From Zoroaster sp. YZ-2022 (Eukaryota; Echinodermata; Asteroidea; Forcipulatida; Zoroasteridae): DNA of 64,000 bases. The notes under the pieces are model-generated. The model searched no databases, was not told where the DNA came from, and worked only from the letters and a program-made list of their open reading frames with translations. The stretch's first letter is position 1. Every line of letters begins with the position of its first letter. Shown piece after piece: positions 40,901 through 52,900 of the stretch. The translations under genes were made by a program, and so were the position numbers. The stretch is taken from NCBI GenBank assembly GCA_029582265.1, contig CM055828.1, forward strand, positions 6,777,902 to 6,841,901. The letters run 5' to 3'.

Positions 40901-43900
40901 GTAAGTATCAAGACATTGGATTAATTTATGAAGTTATTCATATATTCAACTAGGTTATTTGCATATTCAACAAGCTATTTGAATAAAATGTAGTCTGCAG
41001 TTTGCAAACCATTTTTATACAGTGACACAATATAATAGGGAACCTATTGTTGATGTTTTGCTCTGGGGTACTTGGTTTTAACTTCATGTGAATAAAGGTG
41101 AACATGAAACAACCAATGTGTAAAAGTTTCAGCTTAATACTGTGTCATTCAAGAGAAAGTAGTGAAACTCAGGCATGTGATTTCTCAGGAATTTTTTTTC
41201 CTGATTTCAGGATTTTTACAAATGTCCCTTAGCCACAAATGATAGAAAGAAGTAGCCAGAAAGAAGTAGCCTGCATTGTGTCCAAACATCCAGTTTCTTG
41301 TTTGTGGGGATGTGGAGAGTCTGTAAATCCTCCAAAATTAAACATCCAGGAGGTTCAGGGGGCTTTGTCCTCATTTTTCAGGATTTTTTTTACTTTTGTC
41401 AATTCACACCCCTGGAAACATCTTTGGAATTTTTTATTTTCTGTTAAAATATTTATTCAGTCAGTAATAATTGGGAGGTAATTTGACTAAAATTGTACTA
41501 AAACTACTAAAACCTTTTAAGGGATGTTGGATAAAATCGTCAACTTTACACCAAGAAAAGTGATTTGTTAATGCCTGGCCCACAAGTAGCCCTGAAAACA
41601 TGGCATCCTTGTTGGCTTATATGGACAGATTTTTTTCCCCCAGTTCAGGCCATAAGTTGCTGCTTGCATGAACAGCGCCCTCAGAAGGTCATGCACGGAG
41701 TAGATAATGAAATAACCACAAGAGAATACTGAATCCCGACTACAGTACATTCACAGAAACAAGACTCAATCACATGAAACAATCTGGGTTTTTGGTTCCC
41801 TTTATTCGTATTCTTGGCAATGAGTAACATATACAATTGATAGCAGATGCGATTCAATGAAACAAAATCCATCAAGATTACCACAAAATGTGGGTCATGA
41901 AAATTATCATACACGCAAATAAAATATCTCATGAGCGAGGAACAGAATCTTTTCAGATGTTCTTATATTAAACAATTCTTTATTTACCATACATGTATTT
42001 TTACTTTCAACTCGGGCTTGAGTGAACTACGTACAGCGTTTGTATACTTTGATCAAGCGTGACGTCGTACAGGCCAGGGGCAAATATCACAGAGTAGCTG
42101 AAAATTTTGCTAAGCAAATATATTTGCTAAGCAAAATTGAACTGACAACCAGCCAAAGTGTACACAATTGACATGAACGTTTGGCTGGTGACCAACATAA
42201 CCTGCTTAGAGAATATTTCTGCTAAGCATTTTTGTTCCTGCTAAAAGGCAGCTCTAGGAATTATATTAAGGCTCTGGTGGTACGTACATGGGAAAAACTA
42301 ACATGGTGAGCGCAGGGACAGCATCATGGTTGTACCGTATCGAAAATAAATAGTACTGCCCAAGTACATGTATAAATGGTTATTTTCACTGGACAAAGCT
42401 AGCATGTATTCATTTATAAGGCATGCAGATTGAACAGATCCGAGACTGTATTTTCTCTGTTATCCAACAAGTCCACTGTGTTAAAATTGAAGCTATGTGA
42501 TCATGGTGCTGGGTGGATGTTGTACATATGTGACCTGTTACAATGAAATGAGCGTAAAGTCGCACTATACCATTTCACAATACAGCGGGAAAAGTGAAAA
42601 ATCGGAGGGAGGTCTAAGGTTTTTTTGTTATTATATTTGCAATTTGTATATTTCCTTATATCAAATTCCAGATTTTCAGTTCAATCAGACAATTAAAAAC
42701 CTCAATTTCAGGCCAATTTCTTTGGTAGCATTCATCGTGTTCTGACAAACAACTTGAAACAAAGACGGAAATAAAGCCGCAAATCCCCCTCTGGTGGTCT
42801 GGGGGGGGGGGAGATCACTGTAACCCCAAGTGTTATATATATCATTGGAAAGCTCTTGTTCTGCTGAATCCAGAAATACCAATAACTCAATTGTTTAAAT
42901 TTCCGACTTTAAGTTCATTTTGTGGTGACAGGTCACATATCTGTTCAATATGTCTATACTAAATAATTCAGGCACACCATGTTAACTTAACACGCTAAGC
43001 TCACCTCCGGTCATGCATCAAATTAAGGGGGGAAAAACAACAGACAAACCACTAAAATTATGGCCCAATCGTCTGTCAAAAATGACATGAGATTTGAAAA
43101 AGTTTCATTGGATTTGCCTCATTACATTTGCACACTTTTGTATAGAAACAAAAGTCAACTATTTAAGTTGTTTAATCAAACAGTTTCTTTTCAAGCCAAA
43201 ATAATTCAATTTTTGTTAAGGAAGACGATTAATTATACAATCAAACAAAAATCTAGTGCCAAGCAAATAAATGAGAAACAAATCAGCCATTTCATCAACA
43301 TTTGAAGTAAATCAAATACCAGCAATATATACATTTATGGAACTCGACATATATCATAGAATTTGTTCTTTTTTGGAAATTAATATTGCTACAGTAGTTT
43401 ACATTTCAATAAATTGACTTATCTTTTTTTGTTTATAAAGATAAGTTTAACCGTGTTATATTCGGAGTTAAGTTAGACAGCTATTCTGAAAGATATATTC
43501 ACCACATGTACTATTCACCACATGTACTATTCACCACATATTCACCACATGTGTTTTCATTGGCATATAATTATATTTTCTGTGGGAAAAGGAACAACTA
43601 AATTACTTTCAAAGAAGTCATTACATATAAATTGATCGGGGCATGGACGAATAAATGAATAATGATGCAATGTGACAAAGTAATTGCCGGTCAAATGATG
43701 ACATTGAAAGTCTGTTTAACGATGCGTTGGTCAATAATTTTGTGAAACATCTGTAATTAACTTCCTTTCTTCAAGGAAACAACAAAATTCATGGTGAAGT
43801 GGTCCCTTAAAGGGGCAGTATAGTCACGATCGGAGCAGACTTTCAACAGGGCATGGAATCAGTGTCCTAGTTTAAGATGAACACAGTGACTGAAAATTAC

Positions 43901-46900
43901 AGGCTCATTTATGCAGCAGCAATGGTAATATGACCTTATCATGTGGGGTATTATTTTCAGTCACTGAGTTAATCTAAAACTAACACTCCGATTCCATGGG
44001 CTGATGATGGTGACGATACTATCCTTTTAAGGCCAAAAAAAAAAGTCTCATGTTTCTGGTCTCCGCGTGCGTCACCTCAGACCCACGCGTCAGCATTTTT
44101 AATTGCCTTTTTTTTGTGCTATGAAACAATGTCCAATTGCAGCCGAAATTGCATGATCGATTGGAATTCTACCGTGCTGTGTTTTAAATGACTTTTTCAC
44201 ATAGGGGTATGAACGTTTGCCTAATTTGTTAGGCCTCTCTTAGCCACCATACTTATGGGGAAATTCGGTCCCTGCATATACAATGTATCACATATTTCCT
44301 GGTTGACAAAAACAAAATAAATTTAAAAAAACCAAAAATATCCGAAAAAAAAAGTGCATCACCGCACCGATTTTGAAGCCGACCGATGACCAGAAACTGG
44401 AGACTTATTTTTTGGCCTTACAGCCAATTACTAATAAACCCAAAAGGCATGATAACGTGATAACCTATTGCAAAATGTCTAATGTACATTTCTGAAAAAT
44501 AATTATTTTAGAATACGCAACTGAAACCCTGGACAGACATATAAGGCAATATTTATACAGCCTGGCCAAGTCATAGAATAATCTAACCTCTTATAAGTAA
44601 GGTATAGCATTGGTAATGTTGCCAAAAACTGCTTCTAAAAGCATCCTTACTTTTTTGAAAATCAACCATGTACACAAATTATAAATTTTAAAATGTTGGG
44701 GGTATTGTGCCCCCGACCCCTCCCCGTTTTCGCCGTGTGCTTCCTCTGTGTCCCCCACTCCTCTTTCTGAGACCCTAGATTCACCCACAGCAACTCTCTT
44801 AATGATGTTCTTTATAATCCAATATACTTTTGTGCATATAGCATACAAGCAGCACAATTTCAATACTTACAAAACGTGAACCGATATTTTATCAATGCTG
44901 TGGTGTCTAATAATTTTCTACTCTCTCTCCGTCTTTCTCTCTTGACTTCAACAAGACTACTTCTTGTGTTCTTCATTTATGTACAGGACTAAATCATTTG
45001 CAATCACCAGTTATGTACACACACGTCCTTTTACCCAGTTGAACTTGGCCGTCACAGTTCATGTTTATTTACACATATACATACACACAGGAAGTTTAAA
45101 TACTTGGACAATCCACATGCATGTACAGGACATTGATATCCTGCTTTGTTAATATTTAAATGTCGCCAAACCTTTGCCATACTTGAAGTATCAATTTAAA
45201 CACACAGAATAATATATTTTTAAATCCAATGAACACTTTTGGTTAAATTCTGTAAATGCATCCATACTTTATAAGAATCAAGATATATATATATACTTCA
45301 AAACCAACCTGTCAGTTTCAGCTATTGTATTGTTAACGAGACAGAAGTGAAAATGCATCCAGACTGTTTGTCTTCATTACAATGTGGAATTCCTGTCTTA
45401 CAGGAATCCATTTTAGAAATTATTTCACTCATTTAAAGGGACAATATCGTCACGATCAACAGGGCATGGAATCGGAGTGCTAGCTTTAGATTAACTCAGT
45501 GACTGAAAATAATATCCCACATGATAAGGTCATATTACCGTTCAGTGCTGCTGCATAAATGAGCAAGTCATTATCAGTCACTGTGTTCATCTTAAACTAG
45601 CACTCCAATTCCATGCCCTGTTAATTGTGACGATACTGCCCCTTTAACTAAAATGACAGCACCTCAGACAGAGAGATTTCAAGGGATGTTTTTTATACAA
45701 TCATCAACTTTACACCAAGTAAGTTCCATGTAAATCTGTGATAATTTAAAAAAAAAGATAATTACCACTAGTGTATAGTGACTTAATATTTATCTAACGA
45801 CAAATAATGTTTTGAAAGGAAATGCTTCTTTCCTGTTCTTTCTTAACCCTAACCTTCCCAAATCCTCCCAAATCCTATTTGCTATTAAAGTGAATGATTT
45901 TGAAGGATTGAGGTTATTAGGCATACTTGCCTTTCCACGGTACATGTACATCCATGTTTGTTGTAGTGATTGCAAGGTCAGTGCTTGGGTCAGTGGACAC
46001 TGTTTATTGCTCCTTGCATGCAGGGAGGGTCCCTGGCCATGTACATGTATCACGGATTGGAAACACATGTGTGCATACATGTCATGCGCTTGCTTTACTA
46101 CTGAAGGATTTTGGAGGATTCAGGTTATGTGTAAACAAATGGGCCGAGGGAGTTAGGGTTAAAGGGAATTGTACATCATTGGTAAAGTGGTTGTATATGC
46201 ATCCATACTTCATATAGAAATCAACCTGTAAAAGTTTCAACCCATTTCATAAAGGGTATGTGTGTTGTGTATGTCTTTCTGCTTATCCTTCATAAATATA
46301 TATCATTGAACAGAACATTAAATACCTCCATGAAAACAAACAAATTCAATTTAGTTGTGACGAGTTCATAGGCACAAAGAGCCAAAAGGCACAATTGATA
46401 TTCAAAAAAAAAAATTAATAAATAAAAAAAATTATAATTATAATACTAAATTCCAGAATTTAAAAAATAAAGCTCTTTTATATTGTGGTATATGGACCTT
46501 ATATACATGTACACGTATCATAATTTTAGTGATTTTTGTTACAATACGTCAGAAAAGGGATAAATAAAAAACAATTAAATATAGTTCATTCTATGCTACA
46601 ATAATACATTTGATTTCCCTTGCAATCAAAAACTGTTACATTTAAGGGGAAGGTACAACACTAGTCATTAACCTGATTACAAAATTACCAATTTATTATC
46701 CAAAAGCTAATTAAAAAGTACCTACATGTATCATGCAAATTTATGTATTTTGGCCGAAGTGCTCTCGTCTTCGGAGAAAACACAACGTTTTTCTTAACAC
46801 CTTCGCTGGAAATCCACTGAAAATTTCTGATGCGGAATCTGAACCATTTGAATATTCATCCTTATCATGTGGGGTGTTATTTTCAGTCACTGACTTAATC

Positions 46901-49606
46901 TGAAACTAGCACTCCGATTCCATGCCCTGTTGATCGTGATGATATTGTTCCTTTAAGGTTTCCTGAATTCCAAAATTTCATACATAATGCTTTCGCCTTT
47001 ATAATTAAGAGGTAATCTTGTCACATTTAGATTCAAAACATGTTACATCTGCAAAATATAATATTTTAGATGAATGGAAAAAAGCAAAAAATGAAGCCCA
47101 GGAAAACCTTGCAGAACGATAATTGAGTTGTGGCAGATGGTTTTTACAAGATTGTGCGCTACCGATAATGCATATAAAGCAATCCCTATTCCTTATCCAG
47201 ACTGTTGAGAACAGCGACCAACAAAAAAAATCATTATTTTCTCCAATTGAAACGAGGAAACAAAATATAACGTAGTGTGCTTCACTACCAAATCCAACAC
47301 AAGAACATTTTTATTTCAGAAAACCTTGAACTTTCGATTTGTAGCTTAGCCTTTCCACCAATATCAGGAGTGTGATTTGACAAAAGTAAAAAAAATCCTG
47401 AAAAATGGGTAGCGGGCCTTGGTCTCCCTTTGGTCTAGAGGACAAAGCCCCCTGAACCTCATGGATGTTTAGGTTTGAAGGATTTACAGACTCCACATCC
47501 CCACAAACAAGAAACTAGAGGTTTGGACACACAATACAGGCTATTTCTTTCTTTCCTTGGAGGCAAAGGAAAATTTGTACAAAATCCTGAAATCAGGAAA
47601 AATCCTGAGAATTCACGGGCCTGCAATATTCAGTGAGAATTGTCACTATGGTCACCGATAGTACATTTTTTTAAACAGAATAGAATACAATTATATGTAC
47701 ATAATTCATATTCATTGAAATGTATGCAAATGAGTTAATCCAAAAACTGTACTTAAAAGGGAAGGTACAACATTATTTTCAACCTTCTGGTTTTCAAGAA
47801 ATATACTACTCAAAACAATTTAGGGAACACCGGAATAATCTCAGTTAAAGCAAGATCATTTATTTCAGATAAACACAATGTTTCACAGAATTGATGAGAA
47901 ACAACTGCACAATGAAACAGATGATAAAGGATGCATGTAGTGGTTACACATTTCATGACATGACTACTGAAAGAGAGAGGGGGTTGCAAATGAAAATCCC
48001 AGTTCATGGAACATTTCAAACCTATTTGATGTTAAAAATCCGGTGTTCCCTAAATTGTTTTGAGTAGTATATATCATAAAACTAACCCGTGAATGTTTCA
48101 TCACAATAAGGGGGCTCACGTTTTTGAGACAATGAGGAGAAACTGTTACAAGGCTTTTTACATTTTACAAAAAGTTGCCTGCAACTTCTTGTAAATTTGA
48201 CACAACAATTGAATACACTTGAGATAAAACAATTCCTCCAGATGATTGATACGTTTACCAACTTTACACCTCGTAAGCTTTTAGATAATAATTTCATTAA
48301 ACCTCCTATAACTGCAAGGGTAAAAAAAAAATCAGTCAAAATGTTGATAATACTTGCCATGGTATATCTAGTGCACTTAAAAAGCCGAACACTGTCAAAC
48401 CTTATGTGTAAGTACATTTACAGGTTAAAATGAGTTTTGACTGGTAAAAATCATTGTCTTGTATTGTTCAGGGTGGTCAAAATGACAGTAAAAACCAGTC
48501 AAAAATGCCCCTGTGTGCACATTTGGGTCAACAGTCAAAACCGGCAGTTGACTAATTTTGACCACTATTGCTACTTGCCACTAAAGTGCAGCTATATAGT
48601 AGGAGGGTTATTTTGATCATCTGGAAATTACCAATGTTGTACCTTCCCTTCAATTTTCATATTATTACAATACAACAGGTTGTCGGTTGATTTCTAAGTT
48701 AAAGAAGTAACATCCATGACAATCCTTCACTGTCATATTTTTATTTAAATCTGTTCATTGCTACTTTCTTTATAGAAAGGAAATAAATTACTTTCACATG
48801 AGATATTTCAAAAGCTGGAAGACTCAGTCACGCCCATGTAATAAAGCAAAGCACATGACCAATATAGTTACAATTGTCATGGACAAGCATGGACAAGCGT
48901 GGCTAGGCGTGGCCCTATCCTGTTGGTAAATCAATACGAAATACGCACATTCTTGTCGCTACTTCCGATTCCAAAGCTGGCATACATTGTGTGTAATTTA
49001 ACCTAAATTCCTTGGTTTTAACATACAAAAGCGATTCTTGTGGCAAGAAATTGAATTTGTTAATAAGATTTACAACATATACGATAATCCTAACCCCCTA
49101 ATGGTTTTGGCTCGGAACCTCCCTGAATCCACCAAAATCCAACACCATGCATGGGCTATACAGTACTGAGTCCATCAAAATGCAACACAACCAGCTGTTG
49201 GAGTTTGATGGGTTTGGGGTGGTTAGGGTTCAAGACAAGTCCCCAGCTTTCAAATTTCTTGCGTAAATCCTTTAAGAAAAGGGTGGTCAATGCATTTCCA
49301 ATGGGCTTTTGTGAAATTCAAAAGTAAGTTTCTAACTTTTCAACAAATCCATCACAATATACTGATTTGAACACAACCTTCACGCTTGTCTCTTGTGTCT
49401 CTGCATCTGCCTCAGGATCAATCTATGAGGTGTCCGAGGCAACATGCAAAGTTAGGGGCTCTTCTCAGGATGGGCGACCACAGCCGTGGAAGGCAAGGAT
49501 GTTACTAATACAGCAACTGAATGTTGAAGGCTTCACAAATGGCAAACTTCAATCAAAGGCCAGCAAAAAACGGCCACCGTCAAACAAAAATATGACACCA
49601 AAGTAA
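40783..49606 (+). CDS. Unrecognised small protein, two candidate exons
   Basis: Exons 40783-40900 and 49416-49606. The first has acceptor CTTTACCGCAG and donor TATGA|GTAAGT, and holds ATG at 40804 in GGCCATGAG context. The second has a pyrimidine tract and acceptor CTGCCTCAG. Phase 1 out of the first fits the second. Joined from that ATG they give 95 residues ending in TAA: MSDRGHQSLSFGKRPRNK at the start, EVSEATCKVRGSSQDGRP and WKARMLLIQQLNVEGF in the middle, a basic Lys/Pro/Asn tail. I do not recognise the family; no membrane segment or signal peptide is seen. The stop is followed by a possible GTAAGC donor overlapping it, so the protein could extend, and exons between may have been missed. 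Confidence 0.45.
41171..41415 (+). mobile_element. Dispersed element, CAGG..TGTGATTT ends
   Basis: From CAGGCATGTGATTTCTCAGG to GTCAATTCACACCCCTGG; inverse ends, about 245 bp. Same family as 37069. Confidence 0.75.
41416..42071. other. Non-genic stretch
   Basis: No gene or clear repeat apart from AAGGGATGTTGGATAAAATCGTCAACTTTACACC near 41519, a fragment of the repeat seen near 8400 and 45680. Confidence 0.5.
42072..42276. mobile_element. Dispersed repeat with TTGCTAAGCAAAT core
   Basis: Same motif order as 19585-19765, including ATATCACAGAG, TTTGCTAAGCAAA and GTTTGGCTGGTGACCAA. Confidence 0.65.
42524..42942. mobile_element. TGTGACC MITE
   Basis: Left ATATGTGACCTGTTACAATG with CGTAAAGTCGCAC; right CGACTTTAAGTTCATTTTGT and GACAGGTCACATAT. 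Related to 4745-5168; G run near 42800. Confidence 0.75.
42943..43803. other. Non-genic stretch with a short tandem repeat
   Basis: TATTCACCACATGTAC repeated three to four times at 43497-43552. Otherwise AT-rich with no gene seen. Confidence 0.5.
43804..44030. mobile_element. AAAGGGGCAGTAT-family palindromic MITE
   Basis: TTAAAGGGGCAGTATAGTCA and CAACAGGGCATGGAATC at the left; GATTCCATGGGCTGATGATG and GACGATACTATCCTTTTAA at the right. Confidence 0.82.
44031..45433. other. Non-genic stretch
   Basis: No supported gene or element. A piece of the 59-bp minisatellite unit (TAAATGCATCCATACTTTATAAGAATCAAGA) occurs once at about 45255-45285. Confidence 0.5.
45434..45652. mobile_element. AAAGGGGCAGTAT-family palindromic MITE
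   Basis: TTTAAAGGGACAATATCGTC to GACGATACTGCCCCTTTAA, 219 bp, with GTGTTCATCTTAAACTAGCA inside: an uninterrupted TTAA at the place where the copy at 57044 carries an insertion. Confidence 0.85.
45843..46162 (+). mobile_element. TTAA element of the 44-bp family, 1 unit
   Basis: TTAA-CCCTAACCTTCC to GAGTTAGGG-TTAA, 320 bp; the shortest complete copy, useful as the ground state for the expanded ones. Confidence 0.9.
46848..46956. mobile_element. Partial AAAGGGGCAGTAT-family MITE
   Basis: Right arm only: TTATTTTCAGTCACTGACTT, CCGATTCCATGCCCTGTTGA, TCGTGATGATATTGTTCCTTTAA. Confidence 0.7.
46957..47366. other. Non-genic stretch
   Basis: AT-rich; nothing supported. Confidence 0.45.
47367..47624 (-). 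mobile_element. Dispersed element, CAGG..TGTGATTT ends
   Basis: CAGGAGTGTGATTTGACAAA to GAGAATTCACGGGCCTG; copy of the 37069 family in reverse. Confidence 0.75.
47804..48069. mobile_element. 266-bp TA-flanked MITE, second copy
   Basis: Same length and nearly the same sequence as 10480-10745, with the same TACTACTCAAAACA ends and TA flanks. Confidence 0.9.
48297..48610. mobile_element. TTAA MITE, CCCTCCTAC family
   Basis: TTAA-ACCTCCTATAACTGCAAGG to TAGTAGGAGGG-TTAT; the last base of the right TTAA has mutated. Confidence 0.78.
49086..49231. mobile_element. Old CCCTAAC-ended MITE, TTAA lost
   Basis: ATCCTAACCCCCTAATGG to GGGGTGGTTAGGGTT. Inner CCACCAAAATCCAAC and GTTGGAGTTTGATGGGTT are inverse and match the element starting at 63140. 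The TTAA flanks are decayed. Confidence 0.65.
49416..49606 (+). CDS. Candidate exon b of the unrecognised gene
   Basis: Pyrimidine-rich acceptor CTCTGCATCTGCCTCAG; 63 codons including TAA, with WKARMLLIQQLNVEGF. Ends 25 bp before the SOCS stop codon on the other strand. Confidence 0.5.
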
Positions 49607-49631
49607 GCATTCACAACGTCTACACAATACC

Positions 49632-49954
49632 TTAGTGTAGGATATCCTCTTGGGTGTAGTATTGTGCCTCTTTCAGGTAGTCTTTCAATCGCCGCGGCAA
49701 CGGTAAATTGTCAATGTGGTCCAAGCGAACGTGCTTGCGGATCACGAAGCGGCACATGTGCTGTAAGGAGCGCGACTTCTGAAATCGCGAGATGGGATAG
49801 AGGAGCTGCACCGCTGCGGGCGGGTAACCGGGCATCCGGGGGCGGAGGAAGTACAGAACTCGGCCGCTGCGGGAGTGGCGCATTGCCTCTTCGACAAACT
49901 CGACAATTGAGGCACTCCCGTGACTGCAGGGCTGGGACCAGAAACTGAACTTTC
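49632..49954 (-). CDS. SOCS6/7-like terminal exon: end of SH2 and SOCS box
   Basis: Acceptor ACACCACAG, phase 1 in. Starts GKFSFWSQPCSHGSASIVEF, then the SOCS box, ending EDILH and TAA. Distinctly GC-rich relative to the surrounding DNA. Confidence 0.95.
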
Positions 49955-52900
49955 CTGTGGTGTTGGGAAGAATAGAAGAATTTATTGAGCTGCAGAAGTT
50001 TGTAAACAATGATTCTTGATACATCATGTAAGAATCTTTTGACCAACCTTTGGGATGAGCGTAAGATGTTGTTGAATGCTATAAATTGATGAATTAATTG
50101 CCAAGTTTTCTGTTCTATCTATATGTCACGCTGCATGTTGTTGTTTTTTTTGTTTTTGTTTTTTTCCTTTTCTTTTTTTTATTCTTGTGTACTTTGTGCT
50201 AGTGTTTTGTATTTTAAGTCTTAGTTTATATTTATTGTTTATGTTTTGTACTATGTTTAAGGATGCACCGTCTTTGACGTGTGCCACTGATTTGAAAGTG
50301 TAACTCCAATAAATTGATTGATTGATTGAGTGTCTCAAATGAATTTGATAATTTTCTTGTTTTTAAATATACAGGTATAGCTTAACCACACTTTATAAGA
50401 ATCAAGAGATATGTACAGAAACCAACCAATGTCTGTAAATGCATCCATACTTGATAAGAATCAAGAGAGATGTACAAAAACCAACCAATGTCTGTAAATG
50501 CATCCATACTTGATAAGAATCAAGAGAGATGTACAAAAACCAACCAATGTCTGTAAATGCATCCATACTCATAATGTCTGTAAATGCATCCATACTTGAT
50601 AAGAATCAAGAGAGATGTACAGAAACCAACCAATGTCTGTAAATGCATCCATACTTTATGAGAATCAAGAAGAGAAGTACAGAAACCAACCAATGTCTGT
50701 AAATGCATCCATACTTTATAAGAATCAAGAGAGATATGTACAGAAACCAACCAATGTCTGTAAATGCATCCATACTTTATAAGAATCATGTACAGAAACC
50801 AACCAATGTCTGTAAATGCATCCACACTTGATAAGAATCAAGAGATATGTACAGAAACCAACCAATGTCTGTAAATGCATCCACACTTCATAAGAATCAA
50901 GAGATATGTACAGAAACCAACCAATGTCTGTAAATGCATCCACACTTCATAAGAATGAAGAGATATGTACAGAAACCAACCAATGTCTGTAAATGCATCC
51001 ACACTTTATAAGAATCAAGAGATATGTACAGAAACCAACCAATGTCTGTAAATGCATCCACACTTTATAAGAATCAAGAGATATGTACAGAAACCAACCA
51101 ATGTCTGTAAATGCATCCACACTTAATAAGAATCAAGGGATATGTACAGAAACCAACCAATGTCTGTAAATACATCCATACTTTATAAGAATCAAGAGAT
51201 ATGTACAGAAACCACCCAATGTCTGTAAATGCATCCATACTTGATGAGAATTAAGAGATATGGACAGAAACCAACCAATGTATGTAAATGCATCCACACT
51301 TTATGAGAATCAAGAGATATGTACAGAAACCAACCAATGTCTGTAAATGCATCATACTTGATAAGAATCAAGAGATATGTACAGAAACCAACCAATGTCT
51401 GTAAATGCATCCACACTTTATAAGAATCAAGAGATATGTACAGAAACCAACCAATGTCTGTAAATGCATCCATACTTTATAAGAATCAAGAGATATGTAC
51501 AGAAACCAACCAATGTCTGTAAATGCATCCACACTTTATGAGAATCAAGACAAACGGATAAAAAAAAAAATGTGTGAAAGTTTCAGCTTAATTCATTGTG
51601 TCATGAATGAGAGAAGAAAAAAAGTGAAAATGCATATATATACACATTTGTCAATTGTTTGCATTCATTCCAATGTGGAATTTGGAAATTTTACAAAAAG
51701 AAACCCAAGACAGACATATTGCAAAGGGATGTTTAACCCTCCTACTACTTACAAGGGTCAAAAATCAATCAAAATGTTGATATGCTTGCCGAGGTATATC
51801 TAGTGCACTTATAAGTCAATCACTGTCAAACCTTACGTGTAACAAGTGTATTTACAGGTCAAAATGAGTTGACCGTTTTTGACCGCTTTTTGGTTAAAAG
51901 CATCATCTTGTATTGTTGAGGGTGGTCAAAATGACAGTCAAAACCAGTCAAAAATGCCCCTGTGTGCACATTTGGGTCAACAGTCAAAACGGGCAGTTGA
52001 CTGATTTTGACCTCTATAGCAACTTGCCACTAAAGTGCAGCTACAGTAGGAGTGTTAATGCCATCATCAAAACCATTTGAATGACATAGAATGATCAATC
52101 AACAGGAGGGTTAATATCTTAAAGAAAAGTACAAACTGAAATACAAGATTCCCAAAATCACCAAGAAAAAATACCTGCATGATTTCCGGGTGTTAAATAG
52201 AATTCTGCCTTTCAAAATAAAATGCATATTGTATACACAGGTCACGAGAGTCAAACTGATAAAAAGAGACTGGCTGTATTCATATATAAGCAACCAGTCT
52301 CACCTACACATATTCCTGTACCGGTAATGTACATGTGCATTCCAATAACTGAGATCACTGGAGTGTATACACTTACTGTGTATATGCACTATGTGTAACT
52401 GCACTATTAAAGGGGCAGTATTGTCACGATCAACAGGGCATGGAATCGGAATGCTAGTTTTAGATTAACCCAGTGACTACCAATAATACCCCACATGATA
52501 AGGTCATATTACCGTTGCTGCTGCATAAATGAGCCAGTAATTTTCAGTCACTGTGTTCATCTTAAACTGGGACATCGATTCCATGCCCTGTCGAAAGTCT
52601 GCTCTGATCGTGCCGATACTGCCCCTTTAACACATGCAAGGGGTATTCCCCAGGGTTTTCACTATTTTCATTTCGTTATTTTTGTGGGATTTTTTTTATG
52701 GGGGCAGGGGAGGGGGTGGACAGGGGTGGAGCGAGGCCCCCTGCCCGGTATTCTATTTGTAAGTATGTGCGTCATACACACGCGTATTGACAATACGCAT
52801 ACTCGTTTCGTTTTTTTTTTTTTCAACTCGTGGCTCAAAGACAAGTATAATCGAGTGTGTAATTACACAGACTGTAAACCTTTACTTCATGTTTGGCCAT

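Noticed and set aside
44591..44863. 90-codon minus-strand frame
   Set aside because: No splice-site pair, domain or repeat-family match; composition is like the surrounding DNA.
49664..49948. 94-codon plus-strand frame
   Set aside because: Antisense shadow of the GC-rich SOCS-box exon.
50402..51473. Several 63-101-codon frames with repeated MDAFTDIGWF
   Set aside because: Shadows of the 59-bp minisatellite.
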